Source: Callorhinus ursinus (Eukaryota; Chordata; Mammalia; Carnivora; Otariidae). Taken from it: a stretch of 64,000 bases of DNA. The translations under genes and the position numbers were made by a program. Shown one piece after another: positions 31,891 through 43,175 of the stretch. Numbering within the stretch: position 1 is the stretch's first letter; each line of letters opens with the position of its first letter. The stretch lies in the NCBI RefSeq assembly GCF_003265705.1, contig NW_020312858.1, positions 6,208,596 to 6,272,595 on the forward strand, written 5' to 3'. The notes beneath the pieces were generated by a model that saw only the letters and a list, made by a program, of their open reading frames with translations, did not search any database and was not told where the DNA came from.

Positions 31891-32505
31891 CTCCTTCCCT
31901 GGATATCCTATCAGCCTCACTGGTCTCCATCCAGATCCACAGGGAAGCAGAAAAGCATGTGAGTTTCTGTCCTCTCCCTGCCCCTTCCTGAGTGACTTCG
32001 TGTGGAAGACACTGGTATGTGTTGAAAGGAGACTATGAGAGATCGATGATCATGAGGCCAGTAATGTCTGATCTTGAGCAGAACTCGAGACGGAAATCCC
32101 CTTCCTTGGCCTCAGCCGAGACAACACACCCGCCATGTGCCCTGTGGAGTCTCAGCCTGTGGCCGATGACCCAGCTGGGCGGGGGGAGGTCAGATCCCCT
32201 GCCCCACAGATGGGCCTGTGGTGCAGGCGGGGAGCCAGGCTGATCCCTGCACCCCGCCCCTCCAACCCCTTCACTCTGCCCGCAGGGAGTGCCGGGGAAG
32301 CCTGCCGATCAATCATACAGGACAGCTCCCCTGCTGGGAGGAGGACTTGGAGGAGGAGTCTGATTCCCGAGCATAGCCAATGGCTACCCCATTTCTCCTC
32401 CACAGTGGGTGTGGCTTGAGAACTTGGGTTTTCACCTGGTTCAGAGGAGGCCCCCCGGCAGCTCAGGTCAGACCTGTAGCAGTTGGGATTTTAGGACTAC
32501 CCAGT
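31891..32505. other. No recognised feature
   Basis: Unassigned, moderately GC-rich. Confidence 0.4.
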
Positions 32506-32513
32506 TCATCCTT

Positions 32514-32717
32514 TTTTTTTTTTCCCTTTTTTAAAAGGTTTTATTTATTTGAGGGAGAGTGAGCTTGCATGCGCGAGCACGAGCGGGGACAGAGGGAGAG
32601 AAAAAAGGACAAGCAGACTCCCCACTGAGCACTGAACCCAACATGGGGCTCGATCCCAGGACTATGGGATCATGACCTGAGCAGAAGTCAGTCGCTTAAC
32701 CAAGTGAGCCACCCTGG
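32514..32717 (-). mobile_element. Can-SINE
   Basis: The complement has a degraded head (CAGGGTGGCTCACTTGGTTA), then the body ('ctcagtggggagtctgcttg') and an A-rich tail. Short duplication TCATCCTT at 32506-32513 and 32718-32725. More diverged than its neighbours, so older. Confidence 0.93.
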
Positions 32718-32725
32718 TCATCCTT

Positions 32726-33250
32726 ACACATCTCAGAGCTTGGCTGTGGCATGGGAAGGTCAGCCTCTCCGGGGCGCCGGAGAATCCGATCTCACAGCCT
32801 GGGTCCAGGTGACCAACTCACTAGGGTTTGCCTGGGACTGCCTTGTTTTTAGAATTACAAGTCCCACTGCCGGGAAATCCCTCATTCCTGGGCAAACCCA
32901 GAAATTGATCACCGTTCCTGAGTGATCCTTGCTCTGAGTGATTAGCGGCAACATCAGACGCCCATCCCTGTGTGCTGGCCAACTCTTCATCAGTTTGGCA
33001 CAAAACTGCAAGATTCCCTGGGGTTCAGGGTTGGGCTGGGGCTGGGGACAGGCAGCAGACAGCTCGGGCTTGCGAATCTGACCAGCCCACAGGGGCTGGT
33101 ATGAACCCTTTTAGATCTGGTGTTAAAAACCAGTATGGGCCCCCCCCCCCCCCCGGGGTGGTCTGGTCTCCTGGGCTGTGTCGTGACTACACAGAGCTGG
33201 CCCAGGTTTTGGGAGATACGTTCATACAGAGCAGAATAAGCCAGACCTGG
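32726..33250. other. Unassigned; 15-C run at 33140-33154
   Basis: A poly-C run followed by GGGG lies in otherwise unassigned sequence. Confidence 0.45.
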
Positions 33251-33254
33251 GTAC

Positions 33255-33485
33255 ACAATGGAAATCTAATGTGAGCTACTTAGGCAATTTAAGATTTTCT
33301 AGTAGCTCTATTAAAGAAAGAAATGGATGAACTTAATTTTAGTAATACATTTTATTTAACCCAATTATCCAAAAATATTATCGTTTTAACTGGTAATCAA
33401 TATAAAATTATTAATGAGATAATATACGTTTTTAAAAAATTCAGCACATCTTTATTTTGACCAGTCACATTTTAAGAACACATGC
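33255..33485 (-). mobile_element. DNA-transposon-type MER repeat, copy 2
   Basis: 'ggaaatctaatgtgagctac', 'tttatttaacccaattatcc', 'aaaaatattatcgttttaac' and 'gaccagtcacattttaa' are the reverse complement of the element at 29890-30200. Confidence 0.7.
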
Positions 33486-33814
33486 AGCTAGTTCTGGGCA
33501 ATGCAGAACTAGGCATTTTGATGGCAGGGAGAGGATTTCTGTTCAGACAGGGCTTCTGAGGTCTCAACAGGTCCATTTTTAGGGGATTTTTGGGGTCCTT
33601 GAAGATGAAGACATATGTGTGGATTTCAAAGTCATTGGTTGTCCTCGTGTGACACTGAAGCTGGCTGGGGATCCTATCTGGGGACTGTAGTTCCTCTGGG
33701 GCAAGAGTGGTGTTGTTCATAGTTCATCTTGGTAGGGTAGCCAGGCCGCAAGGAGAAACGTGTGTGGGCATGGCTGGGGAGGGGCTCTTTCTTATTCTTG
33801 GAGAAGGCCTGTAG
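33486..33814. other. No recognised feature
   Basis: Unassigned 330 bp. Confidence 0.4.
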
Positions 33815-33829
33815 TCAGCCTGCAGTCTT

Positions 33830-34029
33830 TTTTTTTTTTTTTAAGGTTTTATTTATTTATTTGACAGAGTGAGAGACAGCGAGAGCAGGAACACAAGCAG
33901 GGGGAGTGGGAGAGGGAGAAGCAGGCTTCCCGCTGAGCAAGGAGCCCGATGTGGGACTCCATCCCAGGACCCTGGGATCATGACCTGAGCCGAAGGCAGA
34001 TGCTTAACGACTGAGCCACCCGGGCGCCC
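33830..34029 (-). mobile_element. Can-SINE
   Basis: The complement head GGGCGCCCGGGTGGCTCAGT, an intact body and a long A-rich tail. Perfect 15-bp duplication TCAGCCTGCAGTCTT at 33815-33829 and 34030-34044. Confidence 0.98.
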
Positions 34030-34044
34030 TCAGCCTGCAGTCTT

Positions 34045-34895
34045 GACGAGCCTGAATCTTAACTGAGCAAGTGGGAACAAGAGGCTCCTGCTGGGAAGAG
34101 TGTGCCTTCCCTTCCCACGTCTCTTTCCACCCTCCAGGGGCAGGTTGTGGATTGCGTTCTGGGTCTGGTTCCCATCCCAGGGTCCAGCCAGCCCAGCCAG
34201 CGAGCCCCAGTGCTTGAGAATTGTTTTGCAAATGTCGATTTCCTTCTTAAGAGCAGTGTTTCTTTGCTTTTTGAAAGTTGTGCTTCCTTCCCTTGGGAAA
34301 ATGGATACGCCACACTTTTTAAATACAATGACAGGGGTACAGAGGCACCCAGAAACATTCTTTGCTCTCAAGAGTAAGCATTTCCACTTATGGTAAAAAA
34401 AAAAATACGGAGTCCTTATGAGGCACAGAAGTGAGAGCTGAGCCCCGTTCTGTGTCTCTCTGCTCCACGTGCAGTCATGTTGACGGTAAAAGCTCTTTTT
34501 AACTTTTTTGTTCCCACTCTAGAAATGACTAAGGTGAAGTCTACCTTTGCAGAGCCCATGCAGAAAAGCTGTCTACAAGACACCAGAACAGGACAGTTCT
34601 TTAGGCCGACGTGCTTTAGTACTTGAGGAAGCATCTTCTCATAAATCGTCTACAAGACAACATGCTTTGGAACTCAGAGAAGCATCTCTTTTCACATAAC
34701 CAATTACAGAACTAATTACAAACTGTTTTTATCTGTTCATTAAGGTAGATATAATTAAGGCAACATTTTGTTAAACTGGTTTGAGTGTGTGCTCTAGAGT
34801 AATAATTACTACTTTTATTTCTTCACGATGCTTTCTAATTTGTCTTGGCTTCATCTAAAGCCACCTCCTGTTCTGTCTTGCTCTCTGTTCTTCAT
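34045..34895. other. Unassigned stretch
   Basis: AT-leaning after 34400. Paired open frames of about 100-113 codons on opposite strands (34030-34396) have no recognised product. Confidence 0.35.
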
Positions 34896-34899
34896 CAGA

Positions 34900-35205
34900 A
34901 AAATTTGGGTCCCTTGTCCTGCATCCCTGCCACTTTCCTGGTGACTTTCTGTTCCTCCTTCTGCTGTCCCCTCTAATCCTGCTTCCTCGGGGAGGCCACC
35001 GTGATGCCCCAGATTGGAGGAGTCCTGTAGCGTACGTTCCCATTGCTCACCATCCCATGGTTGCACCAATGTGCACCTGTTACCTGTGCTGCTTGCTGCA
35101 CCGTGAGCTTCATGAAGCCCGGGCCTCGTGCCTGTGCCATTTCCCGCTGTGTTCTGAGTGCCCCGGACAATGCTTGGCATAGGATCATGTTCGGTAGACA
35201 CAGGG
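34900..35205 (+). mobile_element. L2 3' half fragment
   Basis: 'cggggaggccaccgtgatgc' resembles L2 '...gaagccttccctgacc'. Then 'cgctgtgttctgagtgcccc' and 'atgcttggcataggatc'. Diverged. Confidence 0.5.
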
Positions 35206-35385
35206 GGGTTGGTTCCTGGTAGATTTGGACTGGCTTTGCTCCTCGTTGGCCACCATTGCAGTCTGCTCAGATCTTAACTGGGTGCAAGTTTTGTCTCATC
35301 CTCCACCCTCCACTTCCCCCTCGTCCTCCTGTTTTGTGAATGTGCACTTGCCCCAGGTGCACGTCTACATGTGCACGCGTGCGCA

Positions 35386-35445
35386 AACACACACGCACGC
35401 GCACGCACACACACGCACGCACGCACACGCACACACACACACACA
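35386..35445. repeat. (CA)n/(CACG)n microsatellite
   Basis: Alternating purine-pyrimidine tract with several CG steps, continuing from a GCACGCGTGCGC lead-in at 35372. It has good Z-DNA potential. Confidence 0.95.
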
Positions 35446-35449
35446 GTGG

Positions 35450-36450
35450 ATGAGCAGCATCTTTTCATATCTCCTCTTTGTCTTTAGGCCAGAACTCCTT
35501 GGCCCTTGTTAGCAGGCCTGGCTTCTGAATTGGTCTATAAAGGCAGAAAGGGAGCTCTGTGCTGTTTATGAGAGATGCCTCGCCTTCGGGGGGCATCTAC
35601 TTCTCAGGGGCCCCTGAGGATTATCTGTGCATCTGTCTATCACCTCTGCCCAGCCCCTCCCTGCCCCATCCCCCCGGTTGGGGAGCTCCTCTTCCCTGAA
35701 GCGCATGGTCTGTGCTCCATGTGTACCTTTCCTGCTCAGAGGCGCGCTGGTGTTCAGACGGGGGAGCCAGAAGCTGGAAACACAGCTCCTCTCTTCCCCA
35801 CCCCTGCACAACGGGAGGCTCCGGTGGGAGGTTCCCTCCTTCCAGGCTCTCCAGGAGGTGACCCCCAGCCAGCACAGAGCTACGGGCAGGAGGCCAGGCT
35901 GCAGTCCCTAAGGGGGCCTGGCCCCGGGAGCCCAGGCCTCTGGAGCAAGCCTGGGGCAGTCCTCACCCAGCTGGCTGTGAGATCCACGCCCCAGAGTTTT
36001 AAGACACTTGACTGTGGAGCCTCTGCTTTTGGAAACAGTTTAGACCGTGGTGATGTTCTCCATGTCCCCGTTCCCAGCCTGTCTCAGCTCCGCTCCTCCC
36101 CACCTCATGCCCTGCAGGGGCCTTTGCCCTGAACCTTGCCCCTTCCCAGTGTCCACGGTCTGCTCCACCTACTGCCCAGACCAATGAGAGGCCAGGGGAG
36201 GAGAGTCTGATGGGGGCTGGGGGTGGAAATGCTTTCATGCTTAAAGTCAGGATTGCAACCGCCCCTCCCCCCAGTGCTCCAGGGCAGGCTTCCTAAACTC
36301 CACTGGCGATGCCAGGCGACCCTCCTGCTTGCCTTCTCAACCCTGCCCGTTCTTATTTTCCAGCACCTTGCATTCAAACCATTGCCCCCGCCTGCTGCCC
36401 CCACCCGCTGCCCCCAGCCCTGCCCTGTTATTCTCCCACCGAGACATGCA
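35450..36450. other. Unassigned GC-rich block
   Basis: A 185-codon plus-strand frame (35575-36132) and minus-strand frames (e.g. 36105-36518) overlap. The translations are Pro/Ser/Arg-rich with no domain I recognise. No CpG island is evident. Confidence 0.35.
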
Positions 36451-36454
36451 GAGT

Positions 36455-36630
36455 GCCCGCTAAGACGTCTGGAGGCCGCAGACTTGGGTTCGATACGTGG
36501 CCGTTTGACCTTGGACATGTGACTACACCTCTTCGCACCTCTGTTTCCTCATCTGTGAAATGGGCTTAATACTCCTTTCCTAGTAGGATTGTCATGAGAA
36601 TGACATAAGGCAATGCACCCCTTTAACACA
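36455..36630 (+). mobile_element. MIR SINE
   Basis: 'gacttgggttcgatacgtgg', 'tttgaccttggacatgtgac', 'gtttcctcatctgtgaaatg' and 'taggattgtcatgagaatga' match MIR well. Confidence 0.88.
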
Positions 36631-36644
36631 CACTTCTGAGCCGC

Positions 36645-37115
36645 CTCTACGGGGCAGACACTGAGCTGTGTGCTGGGTTACGGTAGTGATTCAGACAGGA
36701 TCTGGTTGGAAGGAGCCCACCCCCTGACGACGGAGATACAAAACCCTCACACGTGGGCACGGAGAGAGCCCAACAAATCAGCAGAGCCATACGTTTCCCC
36801 TGCATGTTGGATGATGTTGAGAGGCAGATGGATGGGAAGCTGTGACAGGAGGCGCCAAGGTGGGAGTATCCCGAGGCAGGTAGGGAGCGGAGAGCAGGAG
36901 GGCCGTACTCGTCAGAACCCTGGAGGGTGAGGAGAGGTCCAGGACTGGGGAGAGTGGACCAGGTAGAGGAACACTGAGCGGGAAGGCTCTGCAAGTGAAA
37001 AATCCTCTGCTGGAGGATTTATTGATCCCCGTGAGGTCTCGGTGGCTTGGGCATGGTGAGCAAGTTCGATCAGGAAGAGGGGAGCCTGTGATAAAATGTA
37101 CTGGATCCTGTAGGC
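36645..37115 (-). mobile_element. L2, antisense, left part
   Basis: 'gggcagacactgagctgtgt', 'cggtagtgattcagacagga' and 'acgtttcccctgcatgttg', then 'gtactggatcctgtaggcc' follow the L2 complement up to the MER20 insertion. Confidence 0.65.
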
Positions 37116-37308
37116 CAGTGGTTCTCGAAGTGTGGCCCCTGGATGGGTAGCATCGGTGCCACTTGGGAACTTGAAAGAAATGTGTGTTCTTGAGCCACAC
37201 TGTAGATCCACTGAATGGGAAACTCTAGGGCTGGTGCCCTGCACATGGTTCTGACCACCCTCAAGCCTGAGTCTCCGCTGGACTGAAGGAAGGAGTTTGG
37301 ATATCCCT
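37116..37308 (+). mobile_element. MER20-type hAT DNA transposon
   Basis: Starts CAGTGGTTCTCGAAGTGTGG, then 'gccacttgggaacttgaaag', 'aaatgtgtgttcttgagcc' and 'actgaatgggaaactctagg', the MER20 order. The 3' end is diverged. It is inserted in an antisense L2. Confidence 0.87.
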
Positions 37309-37475
37309 CCTCAGTGTGGGAGAACGCCATTAGAGGGTTTTAATCAGCGGAAGGGGTGTGGAGGCAAGATGTGCTGAGGTTCATTGATTTTGAAGGGTCC
37401 TCCGGCAGGAGGGTGGTGGATGGACCGTGGGATCTTGGGCGGCTGTCTACGCCGGATGGAGAGATTCACCTGATG
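37309..37475 (-). mobile_element. L2, antisense, right part
   Basis: 'gccattagagggttttaatc' then 'agcggaaggggtg' continues the L2 complement ('..ccattggagggttttgagcagagg') exactly where the left part stopped. Confidence 0.75.
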
Positions 37476-38180
37476 GCTGCAGTTAGCACCATCTCCATCT
37501 CAACTTCCCACGCTCACGCCTTGCCGTGTCCCCTTCCACTTCGAATGGACATCGAGCGGCCAAGCTGTCTCCTACCCAGAGCCCCTGCCTACGGTCTGTG
37601 CCTCCAGGGATGGTACACCCTAGGGCCAAGAGGCTGGACCTTGGTTTTGCAAAGACTTGTGTTTGAGCACCTTCCCTGTGGGAGGACTAGGAAATGAAAC
37701 CCACCAGCCTGTCACCTGGGTCTGCCAGCCCACGTTCCTGGAAGGGAGAAGGGGGTGCTATGATCACCAGGGCTCAGGGGGCCAAGGGTGGGGTCCTGCC
37801 TGCCCTGGGGGTGCACCCTTCCCCTCCCCCCCCCGGCACAATTTCCAGTGGACGGGGCTGCAGAGGGAGCCTGGCCATCCCCAGTCCTTCCCACTACCAG
37901 CCTGGCCCCCGGGCCCTAAGTTTGGTTGCTGCTGTGGAGGGTCCACTCTCATTGAGCTCCTGAACTTTTGGTCAAGAAGCTACGGCCCTCATGGTCCCAC
38001 CACACCCACCACCAGTGGGCCAATGTTAGCAGATTATTTAGGTAAAAATTGCTCAAGTGCCGAGAAAGTCAGGCGAAAGAGCTGACATGCTCGGGGAGCT
38101 CAGGTGAAGCTGGTGAGCGGTCAGTGTGGGCAGAGGGGCAGCATGGGGGCTGGCATGGATTTCCCCGGGGAGGTGCTGGC
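37476..38180. other. No recognised feature
   Basis: GC-rich unassigned sequence with shadow frames up to 142 codons. Confidence 0.38.
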
Positions 38181-38184
38181 TTGG

Positions 38185-38345
38185 CTGCATGGCCTTGCCC
38201 TTCAGAGCCCTTCTTTCCTCTTCTGCAAAGTAGGGGCCATAGCAGCCCCCGGGTCAGCTTTTGGTGAAGACCGATGTGGAAATAGTCACATCTGCAGAGT
38301 GACCAGCAGAGAGCGGGCACTTCATGAGTGTGTCCCTTCTGTTCA
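38185..38345 (+). mobile_element. MIR SINE
   Basis: 'tttcctcttctgcaaagtag' and 'agagcgggcacttcatgagt' match the MIR 3' half. Confidence 0.65.
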
Positions 38346-39105
38346 GCGACAGCGATGCCCCCCGCCAGGGACAGTTCCAGGGGCATCACAAGCCACCCCC
38401 AACTTGGTGCTGTAGAGAACAGCCACGTCATTGCGCCCAGGGACTCTGTGGGCTGGGGACTCAGAGAGGGCACAGCGAGGATGGCTTGACTCTGTGTCCG
38501 ATGTCTGAGACATCAGCTGGGAAGACTCAAAGGGCTGGAGGTGACCGGAATGTCGGGGGAGGGGGTGGCCGATTCCACGGTTGGCTCGGTTCGTGCATCT
38601 GGGGCTTTGGTAGGGATGGCTGGATGCTGGACTCGGTGGGGACTGCACATTTCTACTGTGGCAGGTTTCCTGACATGGCAGTACGCAGTTCCAGAGAAGA
38701 AAATGGAAACCGCATGGTCTTTTGTGGCAAGCCTTGGAAGTCACTTGGAGTTATGTCTGCCATACCCTACTGATGGAGTCACAAGCCCACCCAGGTGCAA
38801 GGAGAGGGAACACAGGCTCTGCCTCTTGGTGGGGGAACGTCAAAGAATTTGTGGCTGTGCTTTAAATCCACCATAGCGATGAGCCTTCCAGACTGAAGTT
38901 GGTGGTGACCAGGCCTGCCACCTACCCAGTCGGGCCTGTGTTCCCAGCCCCTGTGGGGAGTGTTAGGGAGGCTCCTTCCAGATGCTGAGGATGCAGCACC
39001 ACCAGCTCCTTGTAAGCCTCAGGATTCAGCTCACCTTGGCCTGTGACCCGAGGAGGGGGATAGAGTCCGTCTTCCTGCAGCACGCAGAGGTTGGCTGGGC
39101 TGGGG
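38346..39105. other. No recognised feature
   Basis: Unassigned. Opposite-strand frames of 130-149 codons (38324-38773) have no recognised domain. Confidence 0.38.
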
Positions 39106-39109
39106 AAGG

Positions 39110-39400
39110 GATGAGTAACACCCTCCAGCTTCTCTCTCTCCGAGCATTTAAAAAGCAGTAATAAATAGATGAGAGCCTGGGAGGTGTGATTGATTTGTTT
39201 TATGAATCACAGAAGAGGCTGTAACTCATGGGAGATTAGGGCTGGAGTAAGTTGTACAGCTCTTGCATTACATGTGGAGATTAATGGCTTATCACACGAG
39301 GCCCCACCGTTAACCCGGCTCGCCCACGGGGGGTTTAATAGCGGGGCCATGCAGGCTGACTTTTAATTCTTGAACAAATGCTCCTGGCTGTGGGCTGCCC
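39110..39400. promoter_or_regulatory. Candidate conserved non-coding element (enhancer-like)
   Basis: Non-repetitive and AT-richer than its surroundings, dense in homeodomain-type words: GTGATTGATTTG (PBX/MEIS-like), 'tttatgaatcac', GGAGATTAATGGCTTATCAC and 'gacttttaattcttgaac'. This texture is typical of conserved developmental enhancers. Conservation itself cannot be seen from one genome. Confidence 0.4.
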
Positions 39401-39725
39401 TGATTCTTGCCCCTGAGCACCTGCCTGCTTGAAGCTACGAGGGCTCAGAAGCTGGGGAGCAGCTTCCCTTTTGGGGAGCAGGAGCTAGGGATTCCAAGTT
39501 TCCCTGTGTGCTTCCTGAAATTTCTCAAAGCAAGGAGCAGAAGTTTTCAGGAGGGTGGAGGGATGAGGCTACTTCTGTTACCCTCACCGACTAGCTTCTA
39601 CTTGCTCTTCCAGGGGCTGTGCTGAGGGCTCTAGAGATTCTCAACGGAAGCCTCTCGGCAAACCTCGGGGGTGGGTGTGATGGAACCGAGGTGACGCATG
39701 AGGAGTGTGGGCTGGAGGCTGCGCA
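39401..39725. other. No recognised feature
   Basis: Unassigned. Confidence 0.4.
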
Positions 39726-39729
39726 GGCT

Positions 39730-39915
39730 CGTGGAGGAGCATGGGTGGGAATCGCGTGGACCTGGGTGGGAACCCAGGTGTGAGCTTCCTTTACTAGTTT
39801 GCCGGCTGTCTGGGAGCCCCAGCTGCCTCTGTAAAATGGAAGCGTAGGACTTTCGTCGAGGTGCTCTGAGGGCTGTGGGGTCACAGTGCCTTGCACTTCA
39901 GAGGCGTTCATTTAG
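39730..39915 (+). mobile_element. MIR SINE
   Basis: 'gacctgggtgggaacccagg', 'gctgcctctgtaaaatggaa' and 'gtcacagtgccttgcacttc' follow MIR order. Confidence 0.7.
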
Positions 39916-40795
39916 AAGTCAGCCCAGGACACTGCTGGGGACAAGAAAGGGACAGCAGAGGGAAAAGCAACCACATACTTCTGAGACAAATCTGGCCTCG
40001 TGTGGGTGCCTCGGGTGCCATACCTGGGAGTTCAAGGTGGAGGTCAATGGGCTGGACCCATTGATGGTTGAAGAGATCCAGGCTGGAGAAAGACGAGGCT
40101 AAGCTTGCGACTTGGCCATCATACAAAGTCAGTCTGAGGGCACTGGATGGTCCTTGGCACAGAAGGCGGTTAGAATTCAGGAGTGGGAGGGCAATGCCTG
40201 CCGCAGGCTCAACCCTTGGCTCACGTATCTGTCCTGACCGGAGCAGCAGAGCTGCCCGAGGTCCCCGCCAAAACTCCACGGGAGGCTGGAGGCACTTGTG
40301 TCCCTGGTGGGCAGCCAGTGAGGCCATGGGGAGCCCTGGGTATTCCTTGCCTCAGTCTGTCCATTTTCACGTCTTTGCTTCCGCCCCTGCTCCTCGGACC
40401 AGCGCACCTACTGCCTGATGGATAGAGCTGGTGTCTGGATCTGTCATGGCACAAAGACCCAGCTGTTGGCTTGTGTCTAGCTGACTGAGTGAGTGAGGTG
40501 GACCTCTCAGCTTTCTGTCCACCTGCTCCCCGCTCTTCATACCTGCAGAGAAGACTTTTTTGGATGTTTATAGCCGCGTGCCCCGTTTCCCACCGGAGTT
40601 CACCACATGGCTTGGAAGTCTGTTTTCTGCGGGAACCAACCCAGATGAATACTCGTGAGCTTGACCCACTAAGTCCTGATACTAAAGATAGGGACTCCCC
40701 CCCGCACCCCGAGGCATGCTGAACTAGTGTTAGAAGAGATTAAGACCCCCCACCTTCTCACAGATGGAATCACAACACTAACATTTATGGGCCAG
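39916..40795. other. Unassigned stretch
   Basis: No repeat recognised. Shadow frames of up to 139 codons (39908-40327, minus) have no known product. Confidence 0.38.
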
Positions 40796-40799
40796 GTTC

Positions 40800-41095
40800 T
40801 TTACATTTCCCACATGAGACAGTCCTTCCCCTGAATGCATCTACATCTCCCCTCCTGCCCCGCCTCCCACTTTTCTTGCTTTATTTTTGCATAACCCTTA
40901 AAATCTTCTACTTTATAACATATGGAGTATTTGTTTTAATTGTTTGCCTGTCTCTCCATCCCCACTAGAATGTAAACTCCACAAGGACAAGGATTTTTGT
41001 CTGATGCCTTTATTGCTATATCCCCCACACTAGCCCGTACCTGACACATAGTAGATACTTAATAAATATCAGTGAGATTGACTGAATGGGTAAGT
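40800..41095 (+). mobile_element. L2 3' end, well preserved
   Basis: 'ccccactagaatgtaaactc', 'cacaaggacaaggatttttg', 'ctgacacatagtagatactt' and 'aataaatatcagtgagattg' are the L2 terminal landmarks. Confidence 0.9.
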
Positions 41096-41450
41096 GCTCA
41101 TGAGCTTTCAGAGATCTGGATCTCCCAGATGGCTCTCTCCCACCCCCAGCCTCTGCTGTGTCCTCACTGGGCTCATGGACACTGACCCTTGGGCAGCTCA
41201 CCATGGGCTTGTTGACCTAACAACCACTCAACTTTGCTCCCTGGATTCGGTCTTGGCCTCTGGCCCAGGCTTTCCAGGAAATCCAAACCCAGCTGTTCTC
41301 AGTCTTGACTTTGCTATTCCTTACTGATCTCTGTAACTTTGTGGGGCGCTCACTCCTCTATGTGGCAGATACATGAATGGCCAATTGTATTGGGTCTGTT
41401 GTTAATCCTATGGCCACATAGCAGGTCTTTAGTTGGGCAGTCAGTCAACA
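41096..41450. other. No recognised feature
   Basis: Unassigned. Confidence 0.4.
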
Positions 41451-41454
41451 AGCA

Positions 41455-41685
41455 CCTACTACACAGAGCCAGAACTCTAGAGCCACATTGCCTGGGTTCA
41501 AGTTCTAGCCCTGCCACCTCTTAGCTCTTTGGGCAACCTCTCTGAACTTCAGCTTTTTTTCGTCAGTAAAATGGCCTTAATGATGCTTACTTGGAGGCTC
41601 TAGTGAGATTAAGCTTGAAAAGCAAAATGATTTTAGCATACAGTAAGTGCTCAATAAATATTAGATATTATTACTAGTGAGTCAG
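41455..41685 (+). mobile_element. MIR SINE, near full length
   Basis: Continuous match from 'ctctagagccacattgcctg' and 'ggttcaagttctagccctgc' to 'cagtaagtgctcaataaata'. One of the best-preserved MIRs here. Confidence 0.92.
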
Positions 41686-41689
41686 GCAT

Positions 41690-41905
41690 AAGGTTTGTTT
41701 TACGGGTGACAGAGATGAATGAAATGCAGTTCATGGCTCCAAAGGACTCGTATTCCAGAGGGAAGGGCCAAGAAATTGCCGGAAAACTATAGTGTAATGT
41801 GTTTGAGGCTGTGATGGTAGAAACTACGGTGCCACTCAGGAGGGCTGCCTAGCCCAGCCAAGGTCAAAGACAAGAAACCACAGAAGACCTCCCCGGACAT
41901 GTAAT
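41690..41905 (-). mobile_element. L2 fragment, antisense
   Basis: 'tgcagttcatggctccaaag' and 'gactcgtattccagagggaa', then 'gccactcaggagggctgcct' match the L2 complement. Confidence 0.65.
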
Positions 41906-41944
41906 ACCTGAGTGAATATGACTTTGGCAAGTTGAAATTGTATG

Positions 41945-42480
41945 TATTAGTTATCTATTGCTATGTAACACGTTAACCCAAGCTTTGCATCTTAAAACTA
42001 CACATTCATTATTTCACGGTTTCGGTGGGTCAGGAGTCAGGGCATGGATTACCCGAGTCCTCTGGTTCAGGGTCTCTCATCAGCTGGGTGCAATCAGGGT
42101 GTTGGCTGGTTCTTAGGTTTCATCTGAAGGCTCAGCCAGCAGGAGGATGCCCCTCCAAGTTCACTCGTGTGGATGTTGCCAGGATTCAACTCCTCACGGA
42201 CTGTTGGACTGGGAGCCTCAGTCCCTTACTGGTTGTTGGCCGAAGGCTTCCCTCAGTTCCTTCTGCACAACATGGAAGTTGGCTTCCACCAGAACAAGAA
42301 AACAAGAAAGGGTGAACAAGACAGAGAGGCCTTTTCGTGACCTAATCTCAGAAGTGACATCCCCTCACATTTCCCAGGAGCAGCAAATTACTAGGTCCAG
42401 TCCATACTCAAAGGGAAGAGATACCAAGGGCAAAGATCAGAAGGCAGGGTCACCGGGAGCCATCTTAGAATCTGCTGGGG
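41945..42480 (+). mobile_element. Old mammalian LTR/MER repeat
   Basis: Begins with 'gtattagttatctattgcta' and 'tgtaacacgttaacccaagc', then 'cagctgggtgcaatcagggt' and 'aaaggccttttcgtgacc'-like text, the order of a widespread mammalian repeat. The family is not certain. Confidence 0.55.
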
Positions 42481-42484
42481 GAAG

Positions 42485-42765
42485 TTTCTGACGGGAAGGG
42501 GAAACTTTGTGCAAAGGTACAGAGGGGGATGGAACCTTCCTGGCCTGCTTGGCAAAAGGTAGGTGGCATGGGGGGGAAGTCCATGGGAGAATGCTGGTGG
42601 TGACTGCAGGTGGAGGTAACAGCAGATGGCTTTGGAAAGCAAGGCGAGGGCCAGCATATAAAGAGACTTGAGGCCCTATATGGAATTTCTCTTTTAGTTC
42701 TAAGACAATGAAAAGCCACTGAGAGCAGAGAGGAGCGGAGGGACATGTGAAAGAAGGATCAGCAT
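42485..42765 (-). mobile_element. L2 fragment, antisense
   Basis: 'gcatataaagagacttgagg' and 'gacaatgaaaagccactgag', then 'gagcggagggacatgtgaaa' follow the L2 complement. Confidence 0.65.
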
Positions 42766-43085
42766 GGGTCTGTGCTTCTTCACACGACCTTGCATGTCTT
42801 TATCAAGAGAGTGAAGTTGGAGCAAGAGGTGGTATCTCAGGTATGACCAGCACACATCTCCATGTCCTTAGAGCTGTGGGTTCTATCCCCCTGACCCATG
42901 AGCTGACCCATGGTTGGACGGTCTCCCTGTTCTTGCCAACCCCCTCTGGAACTCTTGTGGGCAACCACTGTGTGTCAGGCAAGTCCCTGCTGGACAGCGG
43001 TTAAGAGGCGGGGGAGAGACAGGGAGGGGGCAAAGGCGAATCCGATGAGAGCAGGGCAGACCTGCCGCATCCCGGGGCTCAGTCA
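42766..43085. other. No recognised feature
   Basis: Unassigned 320 bp. Confidence 0.4.
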
Positions 43086-43089
43086 AAGA

Positions 43090-43175
43090 TGTTAATATCA
43101 ACAGTTGACATTTATGGAGGATGCACCATGTGTTGGGCACTATGTAAAGAGTTTTATAAACCATAACTCAGAAAT
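43090..43175 (-). mobile_element. MIR fragment, antisense
   Basis: 'gttgacatttatggaggatg' and 'caccatgtgttgggcactat' match the antisense MIR start. Confidence 0.65.

Noticed and set aside
35575..36132. 185-codon open frame as a gene
   Set aside because: GC-rich block with frames open on both strands, no domain, no splice or start context.
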